This document shows positions 8,646 to 17,990 of a stretch of DNA of 64,000 bases, one piece after another. The notes below the pieces were generated by a model, which had not been told where the DNA came from, searched no databases, and was given only the letters and a program-made list of their open reading frames with translations. Source of the DNA: BOKV01 sp041739225 (GTDB lineage: Bacteria; Pseudomonadota; Alphaproteobacteria; Rhizobiales; Rhizobiaceae); assembly GCA_041739225.1 (NCBI GenBank), contig JBGSOG010000078.1, positions 55,175 through 119,174 on the forward strand, written 5' to 3'. How positions within the stretch are numbered: the stretch's first letter is position 1; every line of letters begins with the position of its first letter. Made by a program: the position numbers and the translations under genes.

Positions 8646-9766
8646 AAAACGACCTGCCACGCTGGGTGGACTTCGGTTTGCTGCCGCTGATCAATCTGGT
8701 GGTGGCGTTTCTCATCGCCGGTCTGGTGGTGGTATTTGTCGGCGAAAACCCGATCCGGGCTGCATACCTTTTGGTGTCCGGTGCCTTTGGCTCCGGCTAC
8801 AACATCGGCTTCACGCTTTTTTACGCGACCAATTTCATCTTCACCGGGCTGTCGGTGGCGGTTGCCATCCATTGCGGCCTGTTCAACATCGGCTCTGAAG
8901 GGCAGGCCTACATCGGCGGCCTTGGCGTGGCGCTGGTCTGTCTGTCGCTGGACGGCACCTTGCCCTGGTATGCCAACCTGCCGCTGGGCATCATGGCAGG
9001 GGCGCTGTTCGGGGCGCTCTGGGCACTCATTCCGGCCTGGCTGCAGGCAAAACGCGGCAGCCACATCGTCATCACCACAATCATGTTCAATTTCATCGCG
9101 GCTGCGCTGATGACATGGCTGTTGACCGGTTGGCTCAAGCCATTGGGTCAGATGGCCCCAGAAACCCGGACATTTTTGGAAGGCGCCCACATTCCCAAGC
9201 TTGGCTGGCTGCTGAACATTTTCGGTCTCAATATTTCCAGCGCGCCGCTCAACATATCCTTCCTGGTCGCGCTGCTGGCCTGCTTCCTGGTCTGGGTGCT
9301 GATCTGGCGCACCCGCTTCGGCTATGAATTGCGCACCACCGGCATGAACCCGACAGCAGCGATTTATGCCGGCATTCCGCAGGCCAGGACCATCGTCATC
9401 GCCATGCTGATTTCAGGCGGTCTTGCCGGCATGATGGCGCTCAATTCACTGATGGGTGAGCAGCACCGGCTGAACCTTGATTTTGTTGCCGGGGCAGGTT
9501 TCGTCGGCATTGCCGTGGCGCTGATGGGACGAAATCACCCGGTCGGCATCATCTTTGCCGCCATGCTGTTCGGCATGATGTACCAGGGTGGCGCCGAACT
9601 GGCGTTCGAAATGCCGAAGATTTCCCGTGACATGATCGTGGTAATCCAGGGACTGGTCATCCTGTTTGCCGGGGCGCTGGAGAACCTGTTCAGACCGGCG
9701 CTGACCGAGTTCTTCCGCAAAAGACGCATGGCGCGCGATGCCCAACTCCAGACCGGCGGAGCATGA
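8642..9766 (+). CDS. nucleoside ABC transporter permease (first subunit)
   Basis: A 374-residue polytopic inner-membrane protein of the branched-chain amino acid/ribose permease superfamily, with about 8-10 hydrophobic segments. IGSEGQAYIGGLGVAL (near 84) and the cytoplasmic coupling loop GMNPTAAIYAGIPQARTIVIAMLISGGLAGMMA (near 233-265) are typical of YufP/NupB-like permeases. It starts with GTG at 8642, overlapping the VOC stop, and its end overlaps the next permease by 4 bases. Confidence 0.92.
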   Translation: MKNDLPRWVDFGLLPLINLVVAFLIAGLVVVFVGENPIRAAYLLVSGAFGSGYNIGFTLFYATNFIFTGLSVAVAIHCGLFNIGSEGQAYIGGLGVALVCLSLDGTLPWYANLPLGIMAGALFGALWALIPAWLQAKRGSHIVITTIMFNFIAAALMTWLLTGWLKPLGQMAPETRTFLEGAHIPKLGWLLNIFGLNISSAPLNISFLVALLACFLVWVLIWRTRFGYELRTTGMNPTAAIYAGIPQARTIVIAMLISGGLAGMMALNSLMGEQHRLNLDFVAGAGFVGIAVALMGRNHPVGIIFAAMLFGMMYQGGAELAFEMPKISRDMIVVIQGLVILFAGALENLFRPALTEFFRKRRMARDAQLQTGGA

Positions 9767-10737
9767 CCATGGAATTTTCCACCATCATCCAGATCCTTGA
9801 CGGGACCGTGCGAACCTCCACGCCGCTGCTGCTGGCGGCATTGGCCGGCCTATATTCTGAACGCTCAGGCGTGTTCGACATTGGCCTTGAAGGCAAGATG
9901 CTGGGCGCAGCCTTTGCCGCCGGAGCCGCAGCCTCGCTGTTCCAGTCGGCATGGATCGGCCTTGGCATGGGCATGTTCATCGCGGTTTGTCTGGCACTCG
10001 TGCATGGCTTTGCCTCGATCACCGCTCGCGGCAACCAGATCGTTTCCGGCGTTGCCATCAACTTCTTTGCTGCCGGAACCACCGTGCTTTTGGGCGCCAG
10101 CTGGTTCGCTCAGGGCGGGCGCACTCCGCAGCTCAAGCCTGCTGAGCGCTTTGGCGAGATCACGCTTCCCGGTGCTGACGCGCTTCGCGACATTCCGGTA
10201 ATTGGCCCCATATGGTCGGATCTCATTTCAGGCCACAATCTGCTGGTTTATTTCGCCTTCGCCATGGTGCCGCTGACCTGGTGGGTGCTTTACCGCACCC
10301 GTTTCGGGCTTCGGCTGCGCGCGGTCGGCGAAAATCCTGCGGCTGTCGATACGGCGGGCATATCCGTGACCTTGCTGCGCTACGAGGCTGTGATCATTTG
10401 CGGCATGTTGTGCGGCGTTGCCGGCAGTTATCTGGCCATTGCCCAGTCGGCAGGCTTCGTCAAAGGCATGACTGCCGGGCGCGGTTTCATTGCGCTGGCG
10501 GCTCTGATTTTCGCCAAATGGAAACCGGTGCCGGTTTTGTTTGCCTGCCTGCTTTTCGGTTTCCTCGACGCAGTGGCCATTCGCTTGCAGGGCGTGAAAC
10601 TTCCAGGCATCGGTGAAATCCCGGTACCGCTGATGCAGGCGACACCTTACGTGCTGACGGTCATTCTTTTGGCCGGCTTCATTGGCAAGGCTATTCCACC
10701 GCGCGCTGGCGGCGTGCCCTATGTGAAGGAACGTTGA
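9763..10737 (+). CDS. nucleoside ABC transporter permease (second subunit)
   Basis: A 324-residue permease of the YufQ/NupC type, paired with the preceding subunit. FDIGLEGKMLGAAFAAG near 40 mirrors the equivalent motif of the first permease. The coupling loop is GENPAAVDTAGISVTLLRYEAVIICGMLCGVAGSYLAI near 190-226. An ATG at 9769 is a possible second start. Cytidine deaminase begins 3 bases after the stop, which links nucleoside uptake to immediate catabolism. Confidence 0.92.
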   Translation: MTMEFSTIIQILDGTVRTSTPLLLAALAGLYSERSGVFDIGLEGKMLGAAFAAGAAASLFQSAWIGLGMGMFIAVCLALVHGFASITARGNQIVSGVAINFFAAGTTVLLGASWFAQGGRTPQLKPAERFGEITLPGADALRDIPVIGPIWSDLISGHNLLVYFAFAMVPLTWWVLYRTRFGLRLRAVGENPAAVDTAGISVTLLRYEAVIICGMLCGVAGSYLAIAQSAGFVKGMTAGRGFIALAALIFAKWKPVPVLFACLLFGFLDAVAIRLQGVKLPGIGEIPVPLMQATPYVLTVILLAGFIGKAIPPRAGGVPYVKER

Positions 10738-10740
10738 TTG

Positions 10741-11133
10741 ATGGCTGCAAACCTGCACCGCCTTGCCGCACTGGCGATGTCACGGGCCCATGCGCCCTAC
10801 TCGAAATACAATGTCGGCGCGGCTATCCTGACGACCGATGGCCGAACCTTTGCCGGATGCAATGTCGAAAACGCCTCCTATCCGGAGGGATGGTGTGCCG
10901 AGACCAGCGCGATAGCCCACATGGTGATGGATGGCGGTGGCAAGATTGCTGAAGTCGCGGTGATTTGCGACGTGCTCGACAAGATTACCCCCTGTGGTGG
11001 ATGCCGCCAACGCCTGAGCGAGTTCGGCATGCCTTCGACCAAGGTGCATTTGTGCGACCAGTCCGGAGTGCTGGAGACGGTAACGCTTGGCGAATTGCTG
11101 CCGAAATCCTTCGCCATGGAAATCATCAAATGA
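10741..11133 (+). CDS. cdd: cytidine deaminase
   Basis: A 130-residue homotetramer-type cytidine/deoxycytidine deaminase. Zinc-site motifs are CAETSAI (catalytic glutamate in C-A-E) near residue 58 and PCGGCRQ near 90; substrate-binding NVENASYPEG precedes them. The start is the ATG at 10741. It converts imported cytidine to uridine in the cytosol. Its end overlaps punA (ATGA), so it belongs to the same operon. Confidence 0.95.
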   Translation: MAANLHRLAALAMSRAHAPYSKYNVGAAILTTDGRTFAGCNVENASYPEGWCAETSAIAHMVMDGGGKIAEVAVICDVLDKITPCGGCRQRLSEFGMPSTKVHLCDQSGVLETVTLGELLPKSFAMEIIK

Positions 11134-11930
11134 GCAAAGCGGCCAAACGGATCGCCAAGGCCCTCGGCAACCGCAAGCCGAAGCTCGCGATTGTGCTTGG
11201 CTCAGGCCTTGGCAGTCTGGTCAAATCCGTCAACAATCCGGTGAATATTCCTTATGACGACCTGCCCGGCTTTCCCGCGTCAGGTGTCAGTGGCCATGCC
11301 GGTGAACTGGTGGCGGGTGAACTGTCGGGCGTGCCGGTCATCTTGTTGTCGGGCCGTGTGCATTATTATGAAAAGGGCGATCCGGCGGCCATGCGCAAGC
11401 CGCTGGAGGTCTTGAAGGAAACCGGGATCGAACGGGTGATTTTCACAAACTCGGCCGGCTCGTTGCGTCCGGAAATGGCACCGGGATCGGTCATGATGAT
11501 CACCGACCACATCAACTGGTCAGGTCTCAATCCGCTGATCGGCGAGGAAAGCGATGCGCGCTTTGTCGGGATGACCAATGCGTACCATGCAGGCATGATG
11601 GAAGCCCTGCGCAATGCAGCCAATGCCACCGGAGCAAAGCTGCACGAGGGCGTCTACATGTGGTTCTCCGGCCCCAGCTTCGAGACACCGGCGGAAATCC
11701 GCATGGCCCGCCTGCTGGGTGCGGATGCGGTGGGCATGTCCACCGTCCCCGAAGTAATCCTTGCCCGGTTCCTCGGGTTGGACTGTGCCGCCTTCTCCGT
11801 CGTCACCAATCTGGGAGCGGGCATGACCGGCGGGGAACTTTCACACGGCGAAACCAAGGAAATGGCCCCACTTGGCGGCAAGGTGCTGGGTGCCCTGCTG
11901 TCCGCTGCCATGCAGGAATTGTCACGATGA
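11130..11930 (+). CDS. punA: purine nucleoside phosphorylase
   Basis: A 266-residue trimeric-type PNP that splits inosine/guanosine (and deoxy forms) into base plus (deoxy)ribose-1-phosphate. Motifs: IVLGSGLGSL near 22, phosphate-binding SGRVHYYEKGD near 72, FTNSAGSLRPEMAPGSVMMITDHIN near 103-127, GPSFETPAEIRM near 182, GMSTVPEV near 203 and SVVTNLGAGM near 226. The ATG at 11130 overlaps the cdd stop; the end overlaps deoC by ATGA. Confidence 0.95.
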   Translation: MSKAAKRIAKALGNRKPKLAIVLGSGLGSLVKSVNNPVNIPYDDLPGFPASGVSGHAGELVAGELSGVPVILLSGRVHYYEKGDPAAMRKPLEVLKETGIERVIFTNSAGSLRPEMAPGSVMMITDHINWSGLNPLIGEESDARFVGMTNAYHAGMMEALRNAANATGAKLHEGVYMWFSGPSFETPAEIRMARLLGADAVGMSTVPEVILARFLGLDCAAFSVVTNLGAGMTGGELSHGETKEMAPLGGKVLGALLSAAMQELSR

Positions 11931-12946
11931 AACGACCTGTTGCCACGAAGGAAGAGAGCAGAACCGGCTCCGGACAATTGATCGCATTGCGCGAACCCCA
12001 TCGCCGCAATGAAATCACGGCCTTGCGCCCGGAGTGGTTCGAGCGTGTGGAGGTCAATCTTTCTGCCGCGCAGCGGCGCGCGGCAACTTTGTCAACCCGC
12101 CGAACCGTGAAGAAGCAATGGCAGGCTGCATGGCTCTTGCGCGCCATCGAAGTGATCGATCTGACGACGCTTGCCGGCGATGATTCTCCGGGGCGGGTAC
12201 GGCGGCTGTGCGCAAAGGCAAAGAACCCCTTGCGCCACGACATGGTCGAAGCACTGGAATTGAACCCCGGCGAGATCAAGACAGGTGCCGTTTGTGTCTA
12301 TCCCTCGATGGTCGGTGTCGCGGTCGAGGCGCTGGCCGGGTCGGGCATTCCAGTGGCTTCGGTGGCGACAGGTTTTCCCGCAGGATTGACACCATTGCCG
12401 CAACGCCTTGCCGAAATTCGCTATGCGGTGGCACAAGGCGCGCAGGAGATCGACATCGTCATCCACCGCGCCCATGTGTTTTCCGCCAACTGGCAGGCGT
12501 TGTATGATGAACTGGTGCAAATGCGCGAAGCCTGTGGCCAGGCTCACATGAAGGCAATCCTTGCTACCGGCGACATCAAGACGCTCACCAATGTCTATCG
12601 CGCCTCCATGGTGGCGATGATGGCTGGCTCCGATTTCATCAAGACCTCTACCGGCATGGAAGCGGTAAACGCCACGCTGCCGGTCAGCTTGATCATGGCA
12701 AGGGCCATTCGCGATTTCCACGACCTCACCGGGTACAAAATCGGTTTCAAACCGGCGGGCGGCATCCGCAAAGCCAAGGACGCACTCGATTGGCTGATTT
12801 TGATGAAAGAGGAATTGCCGCACGAATGGCTTCAACCGGACCTGTTCCGGCTGGGTGCGAGTGCCTTGTTAACCGACATCGAGCGGCAGCTCGAACATTA
12901 TCTGACTGGCCGCTATTCGGCGGCGAACCGCCACGCAATGGCATGA
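11927..12946 (+). CDS. deoC: deoxyribose-phosphate aldolase
   Basis: A 339-residue class I aldolase cleaving 2-deoxyribose-5-phosphate to glyceraldehyde-3-phosphate and acetaldehyde. Features are IDLTTLAGDDS near 82, VCVYPSMVGVA near 124, EIDIVIHRAHVF near 171, the Schiff-base lysine motif DFIKTSTGMEAVNATL near 239, and KPAGGIRKAKDALDW near 280. It is longer than E. coli DeoC (about 259) because of an N-terminal extension of about 60 residues, common in eukaryote-like and alphaproteobacterial forms. The aldehyde dehydrogenase starts 8 bases after it. Confidence 0.93.
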   Translation: MKRPVATKEESRTGSGQLIALREPHRRNEITALRPEWFERVEVNLSAAQRRAATLSTRRTVKKQWQAAWLLRAIEVIDLTTLAGDDSPGRVRRLCAKAKNPLRHDMVEALELNPGEIKTGAVCVYPSMVGVAVEALAGSGIPVASVATGFPAGLTPLPQRLAEIRYAVAQGAQEIDIVIHRAHVFSANWQALYDELVQMREACGQAHMKAILATGDIKTLTNVYRASMVAMMAGSDFIKTSTGMEAVNATLPVSLIMARAIRDFHDLTGYKIGFKPAGGIRKAKDALDWLILMKEELPHEWLQPDLFRLGASALLTDIERQLEHYLTGRYSAANRHAMA

Positions 12947-12954
12947 GGTGATTG

Positions 12955-15348
12955 ATGAACGACATTCGCTCCCTCATGAAGTCCATGGAATACGGCCCCG
13001 CACCGGAAGACGCGGCTCCTGTGAAAGCCTGGCTTCAGCGGCACGAGGCCCGCTTTGGCCATTTCATTGGCGGCAAATTCATCGTGCCGCAGATGGGCAA
13101 GACTTTCGCCTGCAGCAATCCGGCAACCGGTGAAAAACTTGCAGAAATCATGCAAGGGACGCCGGATGATGTTGATGCGGCGGTGGCAGCTGCAACCAAG
13201 GCATTTACAAGCTGGTCGAAACTTTCCGGCAATGCGCGCGCGCGCCATTTGTATGCGCTTGCGCGCCAGGTTCAAAAGCACTCGCGTCTGCTTGCGGTGC
13301 TTGAGACCATGGACAATGGCAAGCCGATCCGTGAATCGCGTGACATCGACATTCCGCTGGTTGCCCGGCATTTTTACCACCATGCTGGTTGGGCCGAACT
13401 GATGGACAGCGAACTGCCGGGGCAGGTCCCGGTAGGCGTTTGCGGGCAGATCATCCCGTGGAATTTCCCGTTGCTGATGCTGGCGTGGAAGGTGGCTCCG
13501 GCCTTGGCTGCCGGTTGCACTGTGGTGCTGAAGCCGGCGGAATACACACCGCTTACCGCGATGGCCTTTGCCGAAATCTGCAACGAGGCCGGATTGCCGG
13601 CGGGGGTGTTCAACATCGTCAATGGCGACGGTTCCACCGGGGCGGCGATGGTTGCGCATGACGGCTTTGCCAAGATCGCCTTTACCGGCTCGACCGAAGT
13701 TGGTCGCATCATCCGCAAGGCAACCGCCGGAACCGGCAAGAAGCTGTCGCTCGAATTGGGCGGCAAGTCGCCGTTCATCGTCCACGAAGAGGCCGATATC
13801 GACGCAGCGGTCGAGGGCGTCGTCGATGCCATCTGGTTCAACCAGGGGGAAGTTTGCTGTGCCGGATCGCGTGCGCTCGTGCAGGAAAGCATCGCCGACC
13901 GCTTTCATGACCGCTTGAAGGCACGCATGGAAAAGCTGCGAATGGGTGACCCGCTCGACAAGGCAATCGACATCGGCGCGGTGGTGGATCCGGTCCAGAT
14001 TGAAAACATCGAGGAACGCGTGCGCGAGGGCGTCGCCTCCGGGGCTCAGCTTTGGCAGCCATCCTGGGCGCAGGCCTCGCCAGCCAAAGGCTGCTTTTAT
14101 CCGCCGACGCTGTTTACCGGGGTCGAACCCGCCTCCCGGTTGGCGCAGGAAGAAGTGTTTGGCCCGGTCATTGCATCGATGACCTTCCGCACACCGGGCG
14201 AAGCGGTGGAACTTGCCAACAATACGCGATACGGCCTTGCTGCCTCGGTCTGGAGCCAGAGTCTTGACATCGCGTTTGATACAGCCCGCAGGTTGAAGGC
14301 TGGCGTGGTCTGGATCAATTCGACCAATTTGTTTGACGCGTCTGCCGGGTTTGGCGGCTACCGTGAATCCGGTTTCGGCCGTGAGGGTGGCCGCGAAGGC
14401 ATGATGGAATATCTGGTCCCGGCCTGGTCGAAAAAAGCCAAAGCGCTGGCATCGCCGACATCCTTGGCCGAGCCACTGCCGCAAGGCACCGCAATGGGCG
14501 GCGGCCTCGACCGGACGATGAAGAACTATGTCGGCGGGGCGCAGGCCCGACCGGATTCGGGATATTCTTATCCAGTACTGGATGCCAGGGGAAAACTGGT
14601 TTCTGAAGCTGGCCATGGAAACCGCAAGGACATTCGCAATGCGGTTGAGGCAGCGCATGCCGAAACGCACTGGGCCTGCATGACCGGGCATGGCCGGGCG
14701 CAGGTACTCTATTTTCTCGCCGAAAACCTTGAAGCGCGTGCCGATGATTTTGCTGCAGGGCTGAAGCGGCTGTGTGGCGTTTCCGATGTTGTTGCCCGCC
14801 GCGAGGTGGACGCATCCATTGCCCGCACAATCCATTATGCGGCGTGGGCTGACAAATATGACGGCGCGGTTCGCGCGCCCGCCGCCAACATGTTGAGCCT
14901 TGCCTTGAACGAACCGTTCGAGGTGTTGGCAATTTCCGCTCCCGACGAGGCGCCGTTGTTGTCACTCCTTTCGCTGGTACTTCCGGCGATTGCAGTGGGC
15001 AACCGCGTCGTGGTTACGCCGTCGCAGCGCTGGCCCTTGCTGGCTGGCGATTTGTATCAGGTGCTCGACACTTCCGACGTGCCGGGCGGCGTGGTCAATA
15101 TTGTCACCGGCCCGCGCGATGCGCTCGCCAAGGACATGGCAAGGCACGACGACATTGGTTGCCACTGGTATTTCGGAAGCGCGCCGGGAAGCGCTTCTGT
15201 TGAACTGGAATCGGCGGGCAATTTGAAAGCCACTTGGGTCAACCACGGCAAGGCCCGTGACTGGTACAGCCCGGTTGAGGGGCAGGGCCGTGAATTTCTG
15301 TTCCATGCTGTCCGGATCAAGACGATCTGGACCCCGTTCGGCGTGTAG
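12955..15348 (+). CDS. aldehyde dehydrogenase with a second, degenerate ALDH domain
   Basis: A 797-residue protein. The N-terminal half (about 30-490) is a full ALDH domain: GQIIPWNFPLLMLAWK, the nucleotide-binding AFTGSTEVGR, catalytic glutamate in LELGGKSP, the cysteine motif FNQGEVCCAGSR, and EEVFGPV. The C-terminal part (about 530-797) repeats the fold (FEVLAISAPDEAPLLSLLSLVLPAIAVGNRVVVTPS) but lacks a recognisable catalytic cysteine segment. Between deoC and deoA it most likely oxidises the acetaldehyde released by DeoC to acetate; that role is inferred from context. The start is the ATG at 12955. Confidence 0.9.
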   Translation: MNDIRSLMKSMEYGPAPEDAAPVKAWLQRHEARFGHFIGGKFIVPQMGKTFACSNPATGEKLAEIMQGTPDDVDAAVAAATKAFTSWSKLSGNARARHLYALARQVQKHSRLLAVLETMDNGKPIRESRDIDIPLVARHFYHHAGWAELMDSELPGQVPVGVCGQIIPWNFPLLMLAWKVAPALAAGCTVVLKPAEYTPLTAMAFAEICNEAGLPAGVFNIVNGDGSTGAAMVAHDGFAKIAFTGSTEVGRIIRKATAGTGKKLSLELGGKSPFIVHEEADIDAAVEGVVDAIWFNQGEVCCAGSRALVQESIADRFHDRLKARMEKLRMGDPLDKAIDIGAVVDPVQIENIEERVREGVASGAQLWQPSWAQASPAKGCFYPPTLFTGVEPASRLAQEEVFGPVIASMTFRTPGEAVELANNTRYGLAASVWSQSLDIAFDTARRLKAGVVWINSTNLFDASAGFGGYRESGFGREGGREGMMEYLVPAWSKKAKALASPTSLAEPLPQGTAMGGGLDRTMKNYVGGAQARPDSGYSYPVLDARGKLVSEAGHGNRKDIRNAVEAAHAETHWACMTGHGRAQVLYFLAENLEARADDFAAGLKRLCGVSDVVARREVDASIARTIHYAAWADKYDGAVRAPAANMLSLALNEPFEVLAISAPDEAPLLSLLSLVLPAIAVGNRVVVTPSQRWPLLAGDLYQVLDTSDVPGGVVNIVTGPRDALAKDMARHDDIGCHWYFGSAPGSASVELESAGNLKATWVNHGKARDWYSPVEGQGREFLFHAVRIKTIWTPFGV

Positions 15349-15352
15349 ACCC

Positions 15353-16663
15353 ATGCTGCCGCAGGAAACCATCCGCAAGAAGCGTGACCGCCTGAAACTT
15401 TCCAGCGGGGAAATCGCAGATTTCATCGCGGGCGTTACCGATGGCCGGGTAAGCGAGGGTCAAGTGGCGGCGCTCGCCATGGCAGTGTTTCTCAACGGCA
15501 TGGACCGCGACGAGGCGGTTGCCCTGACGCTGGCGATGCGCGATTCCGGCGACGTGCTCGACTGGTCCGATTTGGGCTCGGCAGTTGTTGACAAGCACTC
15601 GACCGGCGGCGTTGGCGACAATGTCTCGCTGATGCTGGCCCCTGCTGTTGCCGCCTGCGGTGCCTTTGTGCCGATGATTTCCGGGCGGGGCCTTGGCCAC
15701 ACCGGCGGCACGCTCGACAAGTTTGATTCGATCCCTGGTTACACCACCGCGCCGGACAATGCGTTGTTTCGCCAGGTTGTAAAGGAAATCGGCTGCGCCA
15801 TCATCGGCCAGACATCCAACCTCGCCCCGGCAGACAAGCGCATTTATGGCATCCGCGATGTCACGGCGACCGTCGAAAGCGTGCCGCTGATTACTGCTTC
15901 CATCTTGTCCAAGAAACTCGCAGCAGGGCTGAAGGGTCTGGTGCTTGACGTCAAAGTCGGCTCCGGGGCCTTCATGGACTCTCTCGACAAGGCCCGCGAA
16001 CTGGCTACCAGCCTTGTGGAAGTAGCCAATGGCGCCGGATTGAAGACCACGGCCTTGCTGACCGACATGGACCACCCGCTGGCCTCAGCCGCTGGAAACG
16101 CCGTGGAGATGCAAAATGCTGTCGATTTCCTGACCGGCAAGCACATTGACCCGACCTTGTGGGCAGTCACCATTGCCCTCGGCGCGGAAATGCTGGTTTC
16201 GGCGGGCATTGTTTCCAGCCCGCAAGACGGCGCAGGTCTGATGGAACAAGCCTTCCAGTCGGGTAAAGCGGCGGAGCGCTTTGGCAAGATGGTTGTTGCC
16301 CTGGGTGGCCCGGCGGATTTCGTTGAACGTCCACAAGCCTATCTGGAAAAGCCACCGGTGGAAATTGCTGTCATGGCGGATGCTGCGACGGCTGAAAATT
16401 GCCGGGGCAGTCTTGCTTTTGATACACGCCAGATCGGGCTTGCGGTAATTGAGCTGGGTGGCGGGCGCACCCGTCCGCAGGATGCGATCGACCATTCCGT
16501 CGGGTTGGTCGAGATCGCCGGTCGCGACTGGGATGGCAGGGCACCGCTTTGCCGCATTCTGGCGCGCGATCAGGACAGCGCAAAGCGTGCAACGCTGCGT
16601 GTGCTTAAGGCAGTGCGCAAGGGCGGTGGAAAGCCGCCTGCGATCATCGGGAAAATCGGCTGA
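15353..16663 (+). CDS. deoA: thymidine phosphorylase
   Basis: A 436-residue member of the nucleoside phosphorylase II family. Signature segments are the phosphate-binding KHSTGGVGDNVSLMLAP near 83, ISGRGLGHTGGTLDKFDSIPGY near 108 and LDVKVGSGAFM near 192. It phosphorolyses thymidine/deoxyuridine to the base plus deoxyribose-1-phosphate. It starts at the ATG at 15353, 5 bases after the ALDH stop, and is the last gene of the operon. The convergent protease gene abuts its stop directly. Confidence 0.95.
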   Translation: MLPQETIRKKRDRLKLSSGEIADFIAGVTDGRVSEGQVAALAMAVFLNGMDRDEAVALTLAMRDSGDVLDWSDLGSAVVDKHSTGGVGDNVSLMLAPAVAACGAFVPMISGRGLGHTGGTLDKFDSIPGYTTAPDNALFRQVVKEIGCAIIGQTSNLAPADKRIYGIRDVTATVESVPLITASILSKKLAAGLKGLVLDVKVGSGAFMDSLDKARELATSLVEVANGAGLKTTALLTDMDHPLASAAGNAVEMQNAVDFLTGKHIDPTLWAVTIALGAEMLVSAGIVSSPQDGAGLMEQAFQSGKAAERFGKMVVALGGPADFVERPQAYLEKPPVEIAVMADAATAENCRGSLAFDTRQIGLAVIELGGGRTRPQDAIDHSVGLVEIAGRDWDGRAPLCRILARDQDSAKRATLRVLKAVRKGGGKPPAIIGKIG

Positions 16664-17191
16664 TTACTGCGTCAGCACCAGTGAACCGCTGCGCACCTCA
16701 GCACTCTTCAGCTGCCGCAGGAAACTCATGCCGAGCAAAATGCCGCCGAGTGCCTCGTCTTTCAGCACGCTCGCCTGCACGTTCTCGACCCGCACCCGAC
16801 CGATCTCTATCACCTCAATCGTCGTCGATGCAGCTTTGGTCTCGCCATTGGCCGTATTGACCCGGTATTTGAAGTCAGACTTTTGCAGTTTCAGGCCGAT
16901 GCGCTTGGCGGTGGTTTCATTTATGGCGACTTGCGTCGCGCCGGTATCGACCAGCACGTCCACTGCCCGACCGTTCATCTTGGCCTTGGCAATGAAATGC
17001 CCGCGGGCATCGGCCATGATCTTGACGGAACGACCTGCCAGCGGATTGTCGTCGGCCTCCTTCGCTTCGGCTTTGGCAGCCACCACCGGTGCATTCTGCT
17101 GACGGTTTTCATCCAGCTGTTGCTGTATCAGCCCCGGCCCGTAAGTGGCAAAGCTGACAAACGAAAAGGCCATGAAGATGTAACGCCACAT
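16664..17191 (-). CDS. retropepsin-like clan AA aspartic protease, membrane-anchored
   Basis: A 175-residue single-domain aspartic protease of the bacterial TIGR02281 type. An N-terminal hydrophobic segment (1-23) is followed by a charged linker and the protease core: the catalytic motif VLVDTGATQVAI near 82, and the family C-terminal motif GGILLGMSFLRQL near 150. Retropepsin-like enzymes act as dimers; the membrane segment suggests a periplasmic domain. The substrate is unknown. It is adjacent to and convergent with deoA, with a separate promoter expected in the 17192-17291 gap. Confidence 0.88.
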   Translation of the reverse strand: MWRYIFMAFSFVSFATYGPGLIQQQLDENRQQNAPVVAAKAEAKEADDNPLAGRSVKIMADARGHFIAKAKMNGRAVDVLVDTGATQVAINETTAKRIGLKLQKSDFKYRVNTANGETKAASTTIEVIEIGRVRVENVQASVLKDEALGGILLGMSFLRQLKSAEVRSGSLVLTQ

Positions 17192-17291
17192 GGCGAAGCT
17201 CCCGGTTCAATTTCTGAAGATTATGCCCAAGGGTCGTTTCGGTGAAGTTTCTACAGGCTGGAATGTTTTGCGGCAGTTAACACCAGGTGAA

Positions 17292-17948
17292 TCACTTGGT
17301 CCCGTACATCCGGTCGCCCGCATCCCCCAGCCCTGGAACGATATAGCCTTTCTCGTTCAGGTGGCTGTCCACTGCTGCAGTGACAACCGGGACATCGGGG
17401 TGCGCGGAGGTGAACCGCTTCAAGCCCTCTGGCGCTGCCAGCAGGCACAGGAAGCGGATATTGCTGGCGCCGCGCCTTTTGAGCCGGTCAACGGCAGCAA
17501 TTGCCGAATTGGCGGTGGCCAGCATCGGGTCAACCACAATCACCAGCCGGTCGCCGATGTCTTGCGGTGCCTTGAAATAATACTCGACGGCTTCGAGCGT
17601 TTCATGGTCGCGATACAGGCCGATATGGGCCACCCGGGCAGCAGGGACCAGGTCCAGCATGCCTTCCAGCAGGCCGTTCCCGGCGCGCAGGACAGAGGCA
17701 AACACCAGTTTCTTGCCCTCCAGCGTTGGCGCTTCCATGGGTTGCAACGGCGTTTCGATCAGCGTCGTTGTCAGCTCCAGATCCCGCGTCACCTCGTAGC
17801 AAAGCAGCAGTGAAATTTCGCGCAGCAGCCGACGGAAACTTGCCGTTGAAGTTTCCTTGTTGCGCATGATGGTGAGCTTGTGCTGCACCAGCGGATGATC
17901 AACAACGGTGACTTGCTGGCGTGGTTGTGACTTTTGTGAATCAGGCAT
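17292..17948 (-). CDS. upp: uracil phosphoribosyltransferase
   Basis: A 218-residue UPRTase that converts uracil and PRPP to UMP. The N-terminal HPLVQHKLTIMRNKETSTASFRRLL block, FASVLRAGNGLLEGM near 88, the PRPP loop VVDPMLATANSAIAAVDRLK near 139 and the uracil-binding GYIVPGLGDAGDRMYGT at the C-terminus are all present. It is the third gene after deoB and add on the minus strand (42-base gap after add), closing the pyrimidine salvage branch fed by deoA. Confidence 0.96.
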   Translation of the reverse strand: MPDSQKSQPRQQVTVVDHPLVQHKLTIMRNKETSTASFRRLLREISLLLCYEVTRDLELTTTLIETPLQPMEAPTLEGKKLVFASVLRAGNGLLEGMLDLVPAARVAHIGLYRDHETLEAVEYYFKAPQDIGDRLVIVVDPMLATANSAIAAVDRLKRRGASNIRFLCLLAAPEGLKRFTSAHPDVPVVTAAVDSHLNEKGYIVPGLGDAGDRMYGTK

Positions 17949-17990
17949 CGCTACTCCAAACTGGCGGCGTTCTGGACGCCTGCGCTGTTT

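Noticed and set aside
12913..14835. A 640-codon open frame antisense to the aldehyde dehydrogenase
   Set aside because: It is a codon-bias shadow of the ALDH gene: no recognisable domain, odd composition rich in Arg, His and Cys, and the opposite strand carries an unmistakable ALDH.
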